Source of the DNA: Achatina immaculata
Lineage: Eukaryota > Mollusca > Gastropoda > Stylommatophora > Achatinidae
Direction: 5' to 3'
Assembly: GCA_009760885.1 (NCBI GenBank)
Contig: CM019693.1
Span: 1,492,300 to 1,556,299, forward strand
Length of the DNA: 64,000 nucleotides
The first letter of the stretch is position 1; each line of letters opens with the position of its first letter. A model generated the notes under the pieces. It ran no database searches. It was not told the DNA's origin and saw only the letters and a program-made list of their open reading frames with translations. Of this stretch, positions 1 to 9,826 are shown one piece after another. Position numbers and translations under genes: made by a program.

Positions 1-135
1 GAATGAGGAAACTAGAGAGACTGCCCAAGCAAGAGGTGGAATGAGGAAACTAGAGAGACTGCCCAAGCAAGAGGTGGAATGAGGAAACTAGAGAGACTGC
101 CCAAGCAAAGAGGTGGAATGAGGAAACTAACAGAA
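1..135. repeat. 38-bp tandem repeat cut by the window edge
   Basis: A 38-bp unit beginning GAATGAGGAAACTAGAGAGA starts at 1, 39, 77 and 116, with one extra A in the third unit. At least three and a half copies are visible and the array probably continues left of the window. No reading frame is conserved. Confidence 0.95.
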
Positions 136-323
136 ACCTTAGATTATATGAAGCAAATGCCAAGCCCTGTCAAAACTTGATCTATCTGTGCCACCAACGC
201 TGAAAGGAAGAGACAAGACAAGACAAGACAATCTGGGGAAAATGCTTCACTGTTTTCGTGGATTACCATTTTATTTATCTTTTTTTAAATATAACACTGT
301 TTACTCGATTACATTCCACTTAC

Positions 324-526
324 TGGTTTTGTTATTCTCTTATCGACGTTAATAAAAGGATGTCCATCTTTAAACCAGGATATTGTTCGTGTCTGCAAGG
401 GCCAGTCCCTATTGTTTGGCGTTTGCTGTATGCCGCAATAGAACTCCACCCTTGAGTTCACATTCCTCTCAATGACCTGGACAGGCATATTTTTACTGCT
501 CCACATGATCCCTATATCGCTGGGTG
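324..526 (-). CDS. Internal exon encoding part of an immunoglobulin-like domain
   Basis: Read on the minus strand, this 203-bp segment is bounded by a pyrimidine-rich acceptor ending CTCTCTTAACAG (AG at 528-527) and a donor GTAAGT starting at 323. The 67 complete codons give a typical half Ig domain: VQVIERNVNSRVEFYC supplies the B-strand cysteine and ISWFKDGHPF the C-strand tryptophan, with a long 19-residue spacing between the two. The second cysteine would be in the next exon, beyond the window. The exon starts in phase 1, usual for extracellular Ig modules, and ends in phase 0. A matching phase-1 signal-peptide exon lies on the same strand at 9670-9826. The family is I-set or C2-like by motif; I cannot name the protein. 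The alternative is a decayed exon or chance reading frame, which the two good splice signals and the Ig motif make less likely. Confidence 0.62.
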
Positions 527-1110
527 CTGTTAAGAGAGAGTACACTCAGCTCAGTTGTCAATCTACTGTCACTGGTAGTCTACAAATGATTAAATCCAGC
601 GTCACTAGTCAACAGATTTAAACAAAATAACATACATAGAGAAGAAGCATTTTAATTAACTTCGATAAAAAAAAAATCCTTTACTGGTTTTAATGTGAAA
701 ATGCGTTTCCTTTCTTTGCATACCCTACGAGTGGTACAGAGGTCAAAGTCTGAGTATAGATGGCAATGTTCTGAGTTCAAGGAAACCCCATTTTCACGGC
801 CTTTGTTCATGTTCAAGAATGCAGTGCAGCTCTCGACTACTCATCACCACCACCACCTCCTCCTCTTATTCTTCTTCTTCCTCTTCTTCTGTCCAAGTGT
901 CTAGCTTCAGAAATCTAAATTCATTGTCCGAATACGTTATGCAGTCTTTTGGAAGTTAACGCTTTTCACCCCGAAGTTTGTCTTCCACTCCGTAAGCAGA
1001 GCTAGAGCCAGGTGTGGACTTCTTGTTTGGATTAGAACTGGCAAAGCCGTTCTACTCTGTGCCGCTGGCGCATTTAGGAGATATGGCATCTTCTTCCTCT
1101 CCTAGCCTCC
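527..1110. other. Non-coding, within the putative intron
   Basis: I see no gene. A short CT-rich low-complexity run lies at 845-895. The interval lies inside the intron proposed to join the exons at 9670-9826 and 324-526. Confidence 0.5.
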
Positions 1111-1111
1111 C

Positions 1112-1420
1112 TGTAACTGCGAGCGGATGCTCTCTGCAGCCAATGCAGTGAGGACGTTGAGGCACAAGATCGTGTCGGATTGGTAGCGGGTCGCGGCAAC
1201 TGTTTTGTCAGTCCCTGAGTGCAACTAAAACGAACGGGTTGCGCAATACTTCTTTAGCAGGCTCCACCACCATTGAGATTATTGTGATCCTGTTCCGTTA
1301 GCCCGGCTAGGCCTGTTACCGGGGGGAACCAACGGAGAGGTGGGGCAGGGTCTTGGTCAGCTATGGTTCGCCAACCCTGACGTTAGCATGTCAGCTGTGG
1401 GTGGCTGACTGCCAAATCGG
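1112..1420 (-). repeat. Dispersed SINE-like repeat R1, copy 1
   Basis: On the minus strand this carries the R1 landmarks in order: a CATAGCTGA-type head, ACCCTGCCCCACCTCTCCGT, the AACAGG..TAGCC..GG block, CTGCTAAAGAAGTATTGC, and a 3' block with a counterpart of TGCAAAGAACACTAGCTCGC. Ten further copies are in this window at 7.2, 15.1, 21.6, 32.0, 34.4, 35.2, 38.4, 40.5, 44.5 and 62.6 kb. The copy is diverged. I see no RNA polymerase III B box, so a tRNA origin is not supported. Confidence 0.85.
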
Positions 1421-1599
1421 GAAGCATCTTCGTCCCCGATATGGTATCAATACACCAGAGGTTGATGCGGTCTGTGCCCTGCCTGGTCGTTTTTACGAGA
1501 AGGTAAAGGTGTATTGACCTGGATATCTTGGGTCCGGCTGGTCAGCTATCGCAAATCTTGCATGTCCATTCTCGTTTGTTGTATATCGATGCAAATGTA

Positions 1600-1790
1600 T
1601 GTTCTCTTCTTTTCCTTTCTCTTTGTCCTGTATGTTTCTGTATGATTAAGGTATAAGTTTAAACGATACAGCCGTGTTCTAGCTGTTCATGTTAATAAAG
1701 CTGTTCCTGTTCATTACTATTAATTAATGTTAATAAAGCTGTTCCTGTTAATTAATATTAATAAAGCTGTTCCTATCTTTTTTTTTTTTA
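1600..1790. repeat. AT-rich repeat with three copies of an AATAAAGCTGTTCCT motif
   Basis: TTAATAAAGCTGTTCCT occurs at 1692, 1730 and 1758. The same words form the inverted termini of the Penelope-like element at 51.9-53.2 kb. The upstream words TGTATGATTAAG (1639) also match that element's sequence at 51.97 kb read in reverse. It is probably a remnant of a Penelope-like terminus, later expanded in tandem. Confidence 0.5.
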
Positions 1791-1799
1791 ACATGACAG

Positions 1800-2930
1800 A
1801 CCAGAACACTAACCACCTCGCTGCTCGGCTATCTGGTTAATGCGTTACGTGATTTTATATTCTCCCTGCATACATTCATTTATACCCCGAAAAGCAAACA
1901 TCCTCGCAGTATCACAACGCAGTTAAACAATCTCTAACTATGCCGTTCTGAACGCTACAATATTCAAGTGCTCGAACCGTTAATCAAGTGGCCATGATGG
2001 TGGCTTTTGGAAATAGGGAATGGTGAAAACAGGGGCTTTTTCTAATATTCCAAGACATACACAAGAAACTGGATCAAACAGCCTCCATGCTAGACGGCAG
2101 ATTACCTTATCTGAAGGCTCCACCCCTGACGGCAAACCCACGTCGTTAGCTAGGCCTTCTGTATAGGTATTATTAAGACAAAAGCCTGACCAGCCATGAT
2201 TTACTGGGCCATATTTCTTCTGCTTCCCAGACATAGCATAATAAATATTGTAGACATTGATACATTTAGGTTCCGCTCTGATCGCTTGTGCCTGAAATCA
2301 TAGCTGGCGTATTTGTTAGATATAGGACATTTAAACTGCCTTTAAAAAAGAATGGTCGGGCGCATTCTGATGACACTACTCTAAGCAGGAGACTGCCGAC
2401 GTGCTCATACCAGAAAGAAAGAAAGAAAGAAAGAAAGAAAGGAAAGAATTCTTTTCAACGTACTTGCTAACCGGTTTCCAAAACATACTGCAACACTAAC
2501 AAAGGTCTGTCCCTCCTCTACCCCGCTCCCAATTCCACCTGTAAAGTATCTGTTTCATTTCCAACTGCATAAATGCTTTGTGTCAGAACCCGAAATGAGA
2601 TTTATGAATAAACTTTAGAATACATTAGAGGATAAAACATATATGAAGACTAAACAGCAAAAATAACTCTTAAAAAAAAGACGTATGTGATGGAATTAAT
2701 CAGATATGCACTGGACATAAGGCGAAAATAGATGTGGAGATGTACACGTTTGCCCCTCAAGTGTGTCCGACATGATTTAGTGGTGGATGTATGAGTAATT
2801 CATTAAATGTTGTAAACAATGGCAGCTCAACATACAAGCATTCAACAGACGAACACTTCACACTGACTGATCCTCGTCCCAGAACCTACATTGAAGAACA
2901 GGTCCGAGCATAAGCATTAGTTCACCTCCA
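1800..2930. other. Unassigned non-coding sequence with (GAAA)n
   Basis: I recognise no gene. A (GAAA)n microsatellite lies at about 2411-2445. An open minus-strand frame at 1980-2234 has no domain and no convincing splice sites, so it is not called. Confidence 0.5.
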
Positions 2931-2934
2931 AGAT

Positions 2935-3320
2935 CTTACACCCTTCCCATGACGCTAACCGTCAAATATGGCTCCCATGGTAGTTCGCCAAGTTTTCCAG
3001 TTTTCGGCGAGCTTTTCAACCCCATCAAGGGATTTTATGCCTACTAGATTGGTCTCTCTTAACAATGACCTCTTTAGAGTTTCACGTGGTCGACCTCTTT
3101 TTCTGCGGCCTGTTGTGTTCCATTTGATAACTTGTTTTAGGATTCTCTGATTGTTTCTTCTCGTCACGTGACCGACATATACCCATCATCTTTTTCTGAT
3201 CACCCATGAGACAGTTTCGCTCATCTCCCTTATTCCTGGGTTGTTCGCAAATGTGTTCCACTTTATACCGAGTATTCTCCTCCAAGATCTCATATACTCC
3301 ATATGTAATCATTTTCCCAG
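2935..3320 (-). mobile_element. RT-family-B LINE, 3'-end fragment
   Basis: Minus-strand translation gives the diverged C-terminal part of an RT polyprotein, with the landmarks RRNNQRILKQVIKWN, GRRKRGRPRETLKRSLLRE and SLDGVEKLAENWKTW. The frame breaks between 3082 and 3167. The element ends in the family's tail words (GTAAGAT). It is 5'-truncated and non-functional, with copies at 30.7, 43.6, 49.0, 55.4 and 63.9 kb. The basic RGRPR stretch just before the C-terminus is common in RTE-like elements; the clade is inferred. Confidence 0.85.
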
Positions 3321-3719
3321 CATTTTTGTAGACAAACACTTCGCATACGTCCACCTTCTATATAGTTGTATTCCCGCCAAAAAATCCCTCTCGTGACCAA
3401 GTTCGGTAACAACTCGGACACACATGGCCACGTGACCAACATTCACAATGTCACTTTCTTTAACGTGTATTACAACACCGCTAGTAACCACATAACGCTA
3501 ATAGAGAAATGATAGCGCGAACGTTTGAAAGCATAAGTGCGAAACCATTAGGGCAAAACACCAAAGAGTAGGAAAGAGACACATGATACCCCCATCATAA
3601 TAGGACCGAGCTTTTCATGTGATGACTGATCAGCTTTTCTGACTGTATCGAAAGAAACTTGATTTTTTTTTATTACTAATTTAGTGTAAGTGCCTTGTCG
3701 TGTCTGGTTGGCCTGCGAG

Positions 3720-4130
3720 TCCTTACGGTCTCGAGAGCTAAGCCAGAGAGGGACTGGTGCCCCTGACAAGTTCCACCAAGCTGGACAGATCTGTGGGGAA
3801 GGGGCATACTAAATCTTACACACCAGTCTTCCAGGTTAGGGGCTTGGGCATGAGGTCAACAACCTCACCCTGGGACCCGTCTAGAGGTGACTCTAGGTGG
3901 GGGAAAAAATCCTACTTGTTAAGGACACTCGCAGAAAATAAAAAAGAATCAAATCAATCCAAAGACCAAAGCTTATATAATGCTACAGGACAAACATGAA
4001 GAGTTCTGGTGAAAACCTTGATAGGGCATCAAATCCACTGATCAGATTAAGAAGCTCGCAGAGAATAGAGTCTCATGGCAAGACCCTATGTGACGCCTAA
4101 AAGCACAGCCTTACAAGATGTAAGGCATGA
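3720..4130 (+). mobile_element. Short composite repeat ending in an RT-B-like 3' end
   Basis: An open frame at 3757-3999 includes TSPWDPSRGDSRWGKK and LLRTLAENKK. It is followed within 30 bp by a diverged RT-B 3' end (IKS.DQIKKLAENRVSW, then ACCCTATGTGACG and TACAAGATGTAAGG). The whole RT coding region is absent. This fits an internally deleted, SINE-like derivative that kept both ends of a LINE. The 5' module has no second copy in the window, so its link to RT-B is inferred. Confidence 0.4.
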
Positions 4131-4227
4131 GTCATTGTGAAAACCACAACCCGTGAACTGAAGTGTAGCCTCCGACTCGTCTGTCACTTGAAGACAGTGA
4201 CTTTATGGCTGTACTTGGGTGGTGGGG

Positions 4228-4350
4228 GGGGGGGGAGCTGGCTTGTTAGGAAGGACTTGAACGCAAAACCGCTTGTTTCCTTCGTAGACGATGCATGTCT
4301 AGGTCCGCCCGGTGCATCGCTCTCCGGAGGGCTCTACCTGTTTTAAAAGT
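4228..4350 (-). repeat. Possible tRNA-headed SINE fragment
   Basis: On the minus strand an A-box-like AGAGCGATGCACC is followed by the B-box match GTTCAAGTCC (rc of 4253-4262). A poly-G run of about 11 lies at 4223-4234. The cloverleaf is not convincing, so it is called a SINE head rather than a tRNA gene. Confidence 0.35.
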
Positions 4351-4354
4351 GAGC

Positions 4355-5760
4355 CCAGATGGCCTCGGGAGTGGATGAAAACAGAATGACCAATCAGTAT
4401 GGTAAGCTGACTGGAGAAGCGGGGAGGGAAATACTTTTTCGCCGCCTAAATTCCTATCAGACGCCCTGTGTAATAAGTACTTAAAACAATTCTTGTCCTC
4501 TCTCTCTAAATGTTACGAATTAATATTGTAACATGAACAATACAAATACAGAACGAGAATTTTTAAAAGTTACTGCCCCCCCCCCCTACCTTTTCATACA
4601 TACAATGTACGTGTATGTTATAAAGCGACAAGGACAGCACAACCCACGCAGGCAAACTATTCAGACCTCAAGTTTTCTACAGGATAAGCTGGACTGCGAT
4701 GCTGAAAAACCAAAGAACTGGCAGCATTTATGAGAAGCATTGTCGTCGATGTCTGCGTAAACAACGAAGAAGAATAATATACAACAAATAGCGCTGCAAA
4801 ATCAGGTAAACATACCTGAGCATCTTTTCTAACACAGGACACTCAAATCAAGATTCAGGACAGCTTTATAGATTTATTTCCAAATGACACACCACGCCTG
4901 GTTGTTGTACTTCTCTACAGAGTTAATTTTCTTCAAAATAGCAACACTTCCACTAAGATGATTAAAATATTCAGGGTATTTCCGAACATGTAGCGATTAA
5001 AGATGAAAATACAGGACAATATGGGACAGGTGTGTTCATATATGAGTCATTTAGATCTTCCGACCGAAGCAATACGGTTCCCGGGACAAATCCTTAAAAT
5101 AAGGAGCTGTCCCGTTGGTCACTTTGCATATGAAGACGTTCTAATACCACGCAATAAAACCTAAAATGCAAATGCAGTCCCGTCTTCGTATTTGAACAGC
5201 GGACCATACTCTGCTGTGACATTGTGCAAATGTGAACATGACTTATTCAGATTAGTGATATCGCCAGCACCGGATGTTTACGTGCAGGATATGCAGGGCA
5301 GATCGTGGTGCTATACAGGACCGAGGACCCCCACCCCCTAAAAAAGAAATCAGCTCCAGAAATACAAATAAAGCTTTTGAAATTACACTGGTCCCGTTGC
5401 TCGCAGGTGACGCTACACCGACCGACCTCGTTCGTTAGTATCACACATGGGCAAAGTGGCTGGTTAACACACAAGGGAGCAAAAGGATATTCAAGACTTT
5501 AAAAAAAAATATCTCCCCTCTTTCCCTGCCCCACTTTGCTCTCTGTCTGTCTCTCTCTCCTTTTCTCTCTAGCTCTCTCTCTCTCTCTCTCATTTCAAAG
5601 CACGCGATTATCACCTTATATAACTTCTCCACTCAGAATTTATACGCACCAACTCTTCTGTAAGTAAAAGAACTACAGTGTATTTCTCTTACAGGCAGTT
5701 TCAATGCAGGTAGATTCCCACCTGTTGCGTGGAAATCGCTGAGCGCTGTTTTGCTTCAAT
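4355..5760. other. Unassigned non-coding sequence
   Basis: No gene or repeat of this window's families is recognised. A CT-rich tract lies at 5515-5590 and a poly-C run at about 4577-4586. Small open frames on both strands lack domains. Confidence 0.5.
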
Positions 5761-5761
5761 T

Positions 5762-6290
5762 TCAGCCATGTGTATGTCCCTAGTGGAACTTTGCCTCCCT
5801 AACAGTTCTCCTGTAGGCCCTCGGCTGTAAGCAAGATGGCCTTGTGCTGATGCGTCCATTCGGAGATCATCAACGATGTCTTGCAGCCATCTTCGCCTTG
5901 GTCTTCCTATCTTTCTTTTTCCCCATTATGTACCTTTCCAAGAATGTCTTCTCTAAATTATCATGACGTTTAATATGTCCAAAATATTTAAATTTTCTCT
6001 GTTTAATCTTCTTACTAGCCAACCTTCTTCAATATTAAGTTCTTGCAGTATGGATATATTTGGGGGTTTTTTGTGTCCATGATATTTGAAGAACTCTTCT
6101 GTAGCATTTACATTGAAAGGCATTTTTGTGTTTCCAGGTGCTTTGTTAAGTGTCCAGGTCTCACAGGCATATGTTGCGATGGGAAAGATGCGTGCTCTTA
6201 AAAATCTTATTTTTGTAGTTCTGTCTGTTCCTCTCCACAGCTTTTTTTAGTTGTTTTATTTTTTGAAGAGCGACAGTGTCTGTTTTGGTT
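5762..6290 (-). mobile_element. RT-family-A LINE, 3'-end fragment
   Basis: Minus-strand words match the C-terminal region of the better copy at 20.5-21.6 kb: CETWTL.K, AEKHINAF (diverged here), LQELNIEEGWL, KRKLKYFGHIKRHDN and GRPRRRWLQDIVDDL. Several frameshifts and stops are present. The fragment is 5'-truncated near 6290, with no intact catalytic region. Confidence 0.85.
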
Positions 6291-6349
6291 ATCAGCGGAT
6301 AAATGCCAGTGCAGTGTCCTGTTTCCTTGTGCCTGTCTGGTCCTAGTAA

Positions 6350-7160
6350 TATTATTACACTCTTCCGTCCCGTTCATTCAGAGGCAAATAATCAGAAACT
6401 CTTCAGCAAATTAAATATTATTTTTGGAGTACGAAGAAGAATGTGTTCCTCCGCTGTTGAATAGGTTGGGAAACACTCATCTGATTGTTCAGATAAACTC
6501 ATTAGTCCATAAATTTCCTATTTCATATTTTAAAAATTGACAGTTTCCCATTTTTATGCAATAACTTCACGGTAAGCTTATTGTAGGCTTACACTGTTAA
6601 TATCCTACATATGCAAATTCAGTATACAAAAGACACTAAGCCAGATTAGCATAGTAAAAATAACAGGAGCTTTTATAAGCTTTTGGTCAAACTATGTCGG
6701 AGGTTATGACTCAGGATTCAGTATGTAGTAGCGAAAAAAAATGCACGTACAGAAAGACATACAGGACGAGTGCGTGGATTTTGAAGGGGAGGGGAGGGGG
6801 GGTATACATATTTAGTACGTAGTTTTAGGGGAAGATCAAACAGTGAATAGATGCATGTGAAGTCTTAGGGGGGAAAAACGTATTATAAAACAGAAATAAC
6901 TGAGTTGCCACAGTGACACATTAACCTACCATGCATTACATCTATTACAGCCAAATTTATCTTCGAGGGTGAAAGAAAAAGATTCGAGTTTTTAAGTAGG
7001 ATGTTTCTTTCTTTCTCTTTCTTTCTTTCTTTCCCACTTATCTAGAATACTCGATCCTATATCCTTCACCAAGCGCTGCAAAAGGATCTAATCTCAAATG
7101 CAGGCCCCCAACAAATCCTCGGAGGAAGAATTCACTAGATCCATGAAGGAAAAAAAAGGC
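6350..7160. other. Unassigned non-coding sequence with simple repeats
   Basis: I see no gene. A TTTC-rich run lies at 7005-7035 and a G-rich run at 6784-6801. Confidence 0.5.
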
Positions 7161-7177
7161 AACTAACGCTAATCATC

Positions 7178-7390
7178 ACCATCATCATAGTCCCCATGGA
7201 GTCTGCTAAAGAAGCATTGCACATCCCCTACTTTTTAGCTGCACTCTGGAACTGAAAAAAAAAAAGCTGTCATAACCCTCTCCCAAGCCGATACAATGAT
7301 GTGCCTCAACACCTTCACAGCATCGGCTGCAAAGAACACCAGCTCACAGCTGCAGGGAGACAGCACAAGACAAGACAAGACAAGAATATC
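7178..7390 (+). repeat. R1 repeat, copy 2, 5'-truncated with (ACAAG)n tail
   Basis: Starts at the CATAGTCCCCATGG block and runs through CTGCTAAAGAAGCATTGCAC to GCAAAGAACACCAGCTCACA. It ends in GACAGCACAAGACAAGACAAG. The tail shows which end of R1 is 3': copies end in short A-rich tandem tails, as retroposed elements do. Confidence 0.85.
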
Positions 7391-7624
7391 CTGGGAGATA
7401 CATACCTATATCGGCTTTCTCCCACTTTTGACGTTCTGTCTAAGAGTTGTTTCCAAGCCCAAGGGTTGCTCCGTAGTCTGTTTTTTTTTCTTTGTTGTTT
7501 AAATAAACGCAAACATGACCAGTACACCATAATTTCATTAATTTAACAAAACAACGTGGTATAATGCAGCTATCTTTAAGCTTACAACTGAAGCCTGAAC
7601 CTTGTCTTCCATACGAGCCAGTAC

Positions 7625-8345
7625 TACGTTCATTCATTCATTCATTTGCATGTCCCTTGCAGAACTTTGCCTCCCTAACAGCACACCTGTAGGCCTCTCG
7701 GTTGTGAGCAAGATGCCCTGCTGCTTATGCATCCATTTGCAGATCATCAACGATGTCTTGCAGCCATCTTCGCCTTGGTATTTCCTCTCTTTCTTTTTCC
7801 CTTTATGTACCCTTCCAATACGGTTTTCTCTAAATTATCATGACGTTTAATGTGTCCAAAATATTTAAGTTTTCTCTGTTTAATCCTCTTTACTAACCAG
7901 CCTTCTTCAATATTAAGTTCTTGTAGTATGGATATGTTCTGTCTGCTCCTCTCCACAGATTCTTTATTTGTTTTACTTTCTGAAGAGCAATAGATGTCCT
8001 CCTTTTAATTTCCGTCATTGTATCTCCATTATTAGTTAGCAGTGATCCAAGATATCCAAAACTCTCCGATTCTTCCAATTTTTCCTCATTGATATATATT
8101 TCAGCTGCCTTGTTTGTTTTGTCAGTTGTCATCAATTTAGTTTTCTTCGCATTAAGATAGAGGTTCTGCTCTTCGCTGTTCTTACGGACTGACATAATTA
8201 GTTTTTCCATTCCTTTTTGTGTTGTGGATAGTAACACTGTGTCATCAGCATATCTAATCTCTGGTATTTCATAACCTCCAATTGTTATGGCATCGTAATA
8301 TTCTTTGTCTACATCTTCTCTAACATTCCTCATTATATTTTCCCA
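7625..8345 (-). mobile_element. RT-family-A LINE fragment with internal deletion
   Basis: From a (CATT)n tail at 7628-7648, the minus strand encodes the family-A C-terminus and, further upstream, part of the RT palm: IRYADDTVLLSTTQ (motif C, YADD) and MRNVREDVDKEYYDAI. The palm part at 7893-8333 is open for 146 codons. Near 7938 about 190 bp present in other copies is missing, including the CETWTLNKTAEKH segment. That segment appears instead at 8662-8789 on the same strand. The copy is 5'-truncated and non-functional. Confidence 0.9.
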
Positions 8346-8349
8346 TGAT

Positions 8350-8545
8350 TGCTGCCTGGGTTTCTTGGTATATTTCCAGAAGATAGTTTACCATTGCTTT
8401 CCTTCCGGGCAGTGACTGTACTAGTCTTTGATCGTAGCCATTGTCCCTACAATGAGATCATCTGCCTACCATCATAGAATGATGACCATAATCAACATTA
8501 TCTGTCAGCTGCTTTCCCATTCCATCCACCACCTGCTCCCATGGC
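8350..8545. repeat. Left arm of an inverted repeat
   Basis: The reverse complement matches 8790-8978 closely. Shared words include GGACAATGGCTACGATCA, TAGTACAGTCACTGCCCGGA and GGAAAGCAATGGTAAACTA. The arms bracket a separate piece of RT-A. The source element is not recognised. Confidence 0.85.
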
Positions 8546-8661
8546 TTCAAGTCACCCTGATTGGGGGGCTATACGGGTACTCCACCCTGCCCAAGGATGT
8601 CCCGTAGACTGACGGAGGTAAGGAGGCGTCTTACTTCTCCTTTGATAGGGGATACCCCTAC

Positions 8662-8789
8662 CCCGCTTATTTTTTGTGTCCATGATATTTGAAGAACTCT
8701 TCTGTAGCATTTACACTGAAAGGCATTTATGTGTTTCTCAGCTGTTTTGTTAAGTGTCCAGGTCTCACAGGCATATGTTGCGATGTGGT
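8662..8789 (-). mobile_element. RT-family-A internal segment, displaced
   Basis: The minus strand encodes ATYACETWTLNKTAEKHINAF and CKCYRRVLQISWTQK. This is the part deleted from the neighbouring copy at 7625-8345. It ends abruptly at both sides within the loop of the inverted repeat. Confidence 0.85.
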
Positions 8790-8978
8790 GGATGGAATGG
8801 GAGAACAGCCGACAGATAATGTTGGTTAAGGTCACCGTTCTATGATGGTAGGCAGATCTCAATGTAGGGACAATGGCTACGATCACTGACTAGTACAGTC
8901 ACTGCCCGGAAGGAAAGCAATGGTAAACTACCGTCTGAAAATATACCAAGAAACTCAAACAGCAATATGAAAAGTACT
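8790..8978. repeat. Right arm of an inverted repeat
   Basis: Inverted counterpart of 8350-8545, ending near the ATATACCAAGAAAC block. By eye, divergence between the arms is modest, so the duplication is not very old. Confidence 0.85.
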
Positions 8979-9364
8979 ACGTTGTATCACTAAATACAAA
9001 AAAAAAAAAATGCATTCCGAACAGAAACAAGTAAATAAAGATCCACTTGTTCTGGCGATATTTCATCTATTCTCTTTTCTAGATGCACTCACTGTCACTT
9101 GTCAGTATATCAGTATGTCAGACTGCCAAACTGGACTGCCTCTTGCGGCCCCCCCCCCCCTCCTTTAAATAACAGTTATAAAAACTTTTTTTTAAATATA
9201 GGGATTTTGACTCCACGGATCTCTATGACTCCCCCTCGCTCTCTCTCTCTCTCTCTCTCTCGCTCTCTGGAGTGTATGGAAAGATATGGCTTATTAATTA
9301 TTTACTTATCCATTTTTTTTTTTTTTTGCTTTTTCATGGACACACATTTGTTCAGTAACAAATG

Positions 9365-9478
9365 CTGAATATCTGTGACTGAGTGAAAGCTGTATGATGA
9401 AGGGCAGAATGGTAGACGTGCCTGCGTGGCCAATTCTTAACTCTTCGAAAATAAAGTCCGTTTATTCGTTCGTTCTCC
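9365..9478 (+). mobile_element. Repeat R3, 3' terminal fragment with (TTCG)n tail
   Basis: GAAGGGCAGAATGGTAGACG, then CCTGCGTGGCCAATTC, then AAAATAAAG and a (TTCG)n-like tail. The same order occurs at 31.82 and 42.12 kb with different tetranucleotide tails. This is the pattern of a non-LTR element 3' end. Confidence 0.8.
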
Positions 9479-9669
9479 CCCTCCTCTTCATCCATTTATC
9501 CACTTACAAAAACAGACAGCTAGTACTCAAGAAGAATAAGGGCGTAGGGTAATGTTCTCGACTTCTTAAAAGACAAGATAAAACTTGCGAAGCAGAAAAT
9601 TACTCATCTTTTCTCTGAGCACTGGCAGAAAATATTCTCTCCCTCTTGAGTTACATAATAGGTACTCAC

Positions 9670-9826
9670 CCGTCACGCCTTGCTGGTTACCAACGTCTGC
9701 TGCTACAGAAAGTGGGTTACCGCCCACCAGGCCTAGACTGCCGGTCACGGCCCACAAGACAGTGAGAAGAAGAAAACGTCCGGCCCAGAGTCGCCGTTGA
9801 CTTTCCAGTGACCTTGCGTCTCCCAT
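9670..9826 (-). CDS. Candidate first coding exon with signal peptide
   Basis: On the minus strand an ATG at 9826-9824 lies in a good initiation context (ACGATGG). It opens 52 codons plus one base, ending at a strong donor GTGAGT (first base 9669). The peptide begins MGDARSLESQRRLWAG and continues FLLLTVLWAVTGSLGLVGG: a basic n-region followed by a hydrophobic core, as in a secretory signal, with likely cleavage near GG/NP. The exon ends in phase 1 and would join the phase-1 acceptor at 526 without a stop, giving alanine at the junction and then the Ig domain. No other in-frame ATG lies upstream in the open frame. The join to the distant exon is inferred from phase, strand and logic only. The exon itself could be a chance signal-like frame, but the clean donor and start context argue for it. 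Confidence 0.55.

Noticed and set aside
1980..2234. 84-codon minus-strand frame as another exon of the Ig gene
   Set aside because: No domain, weak acceptor and no donor that would keep phase with the two called exons.
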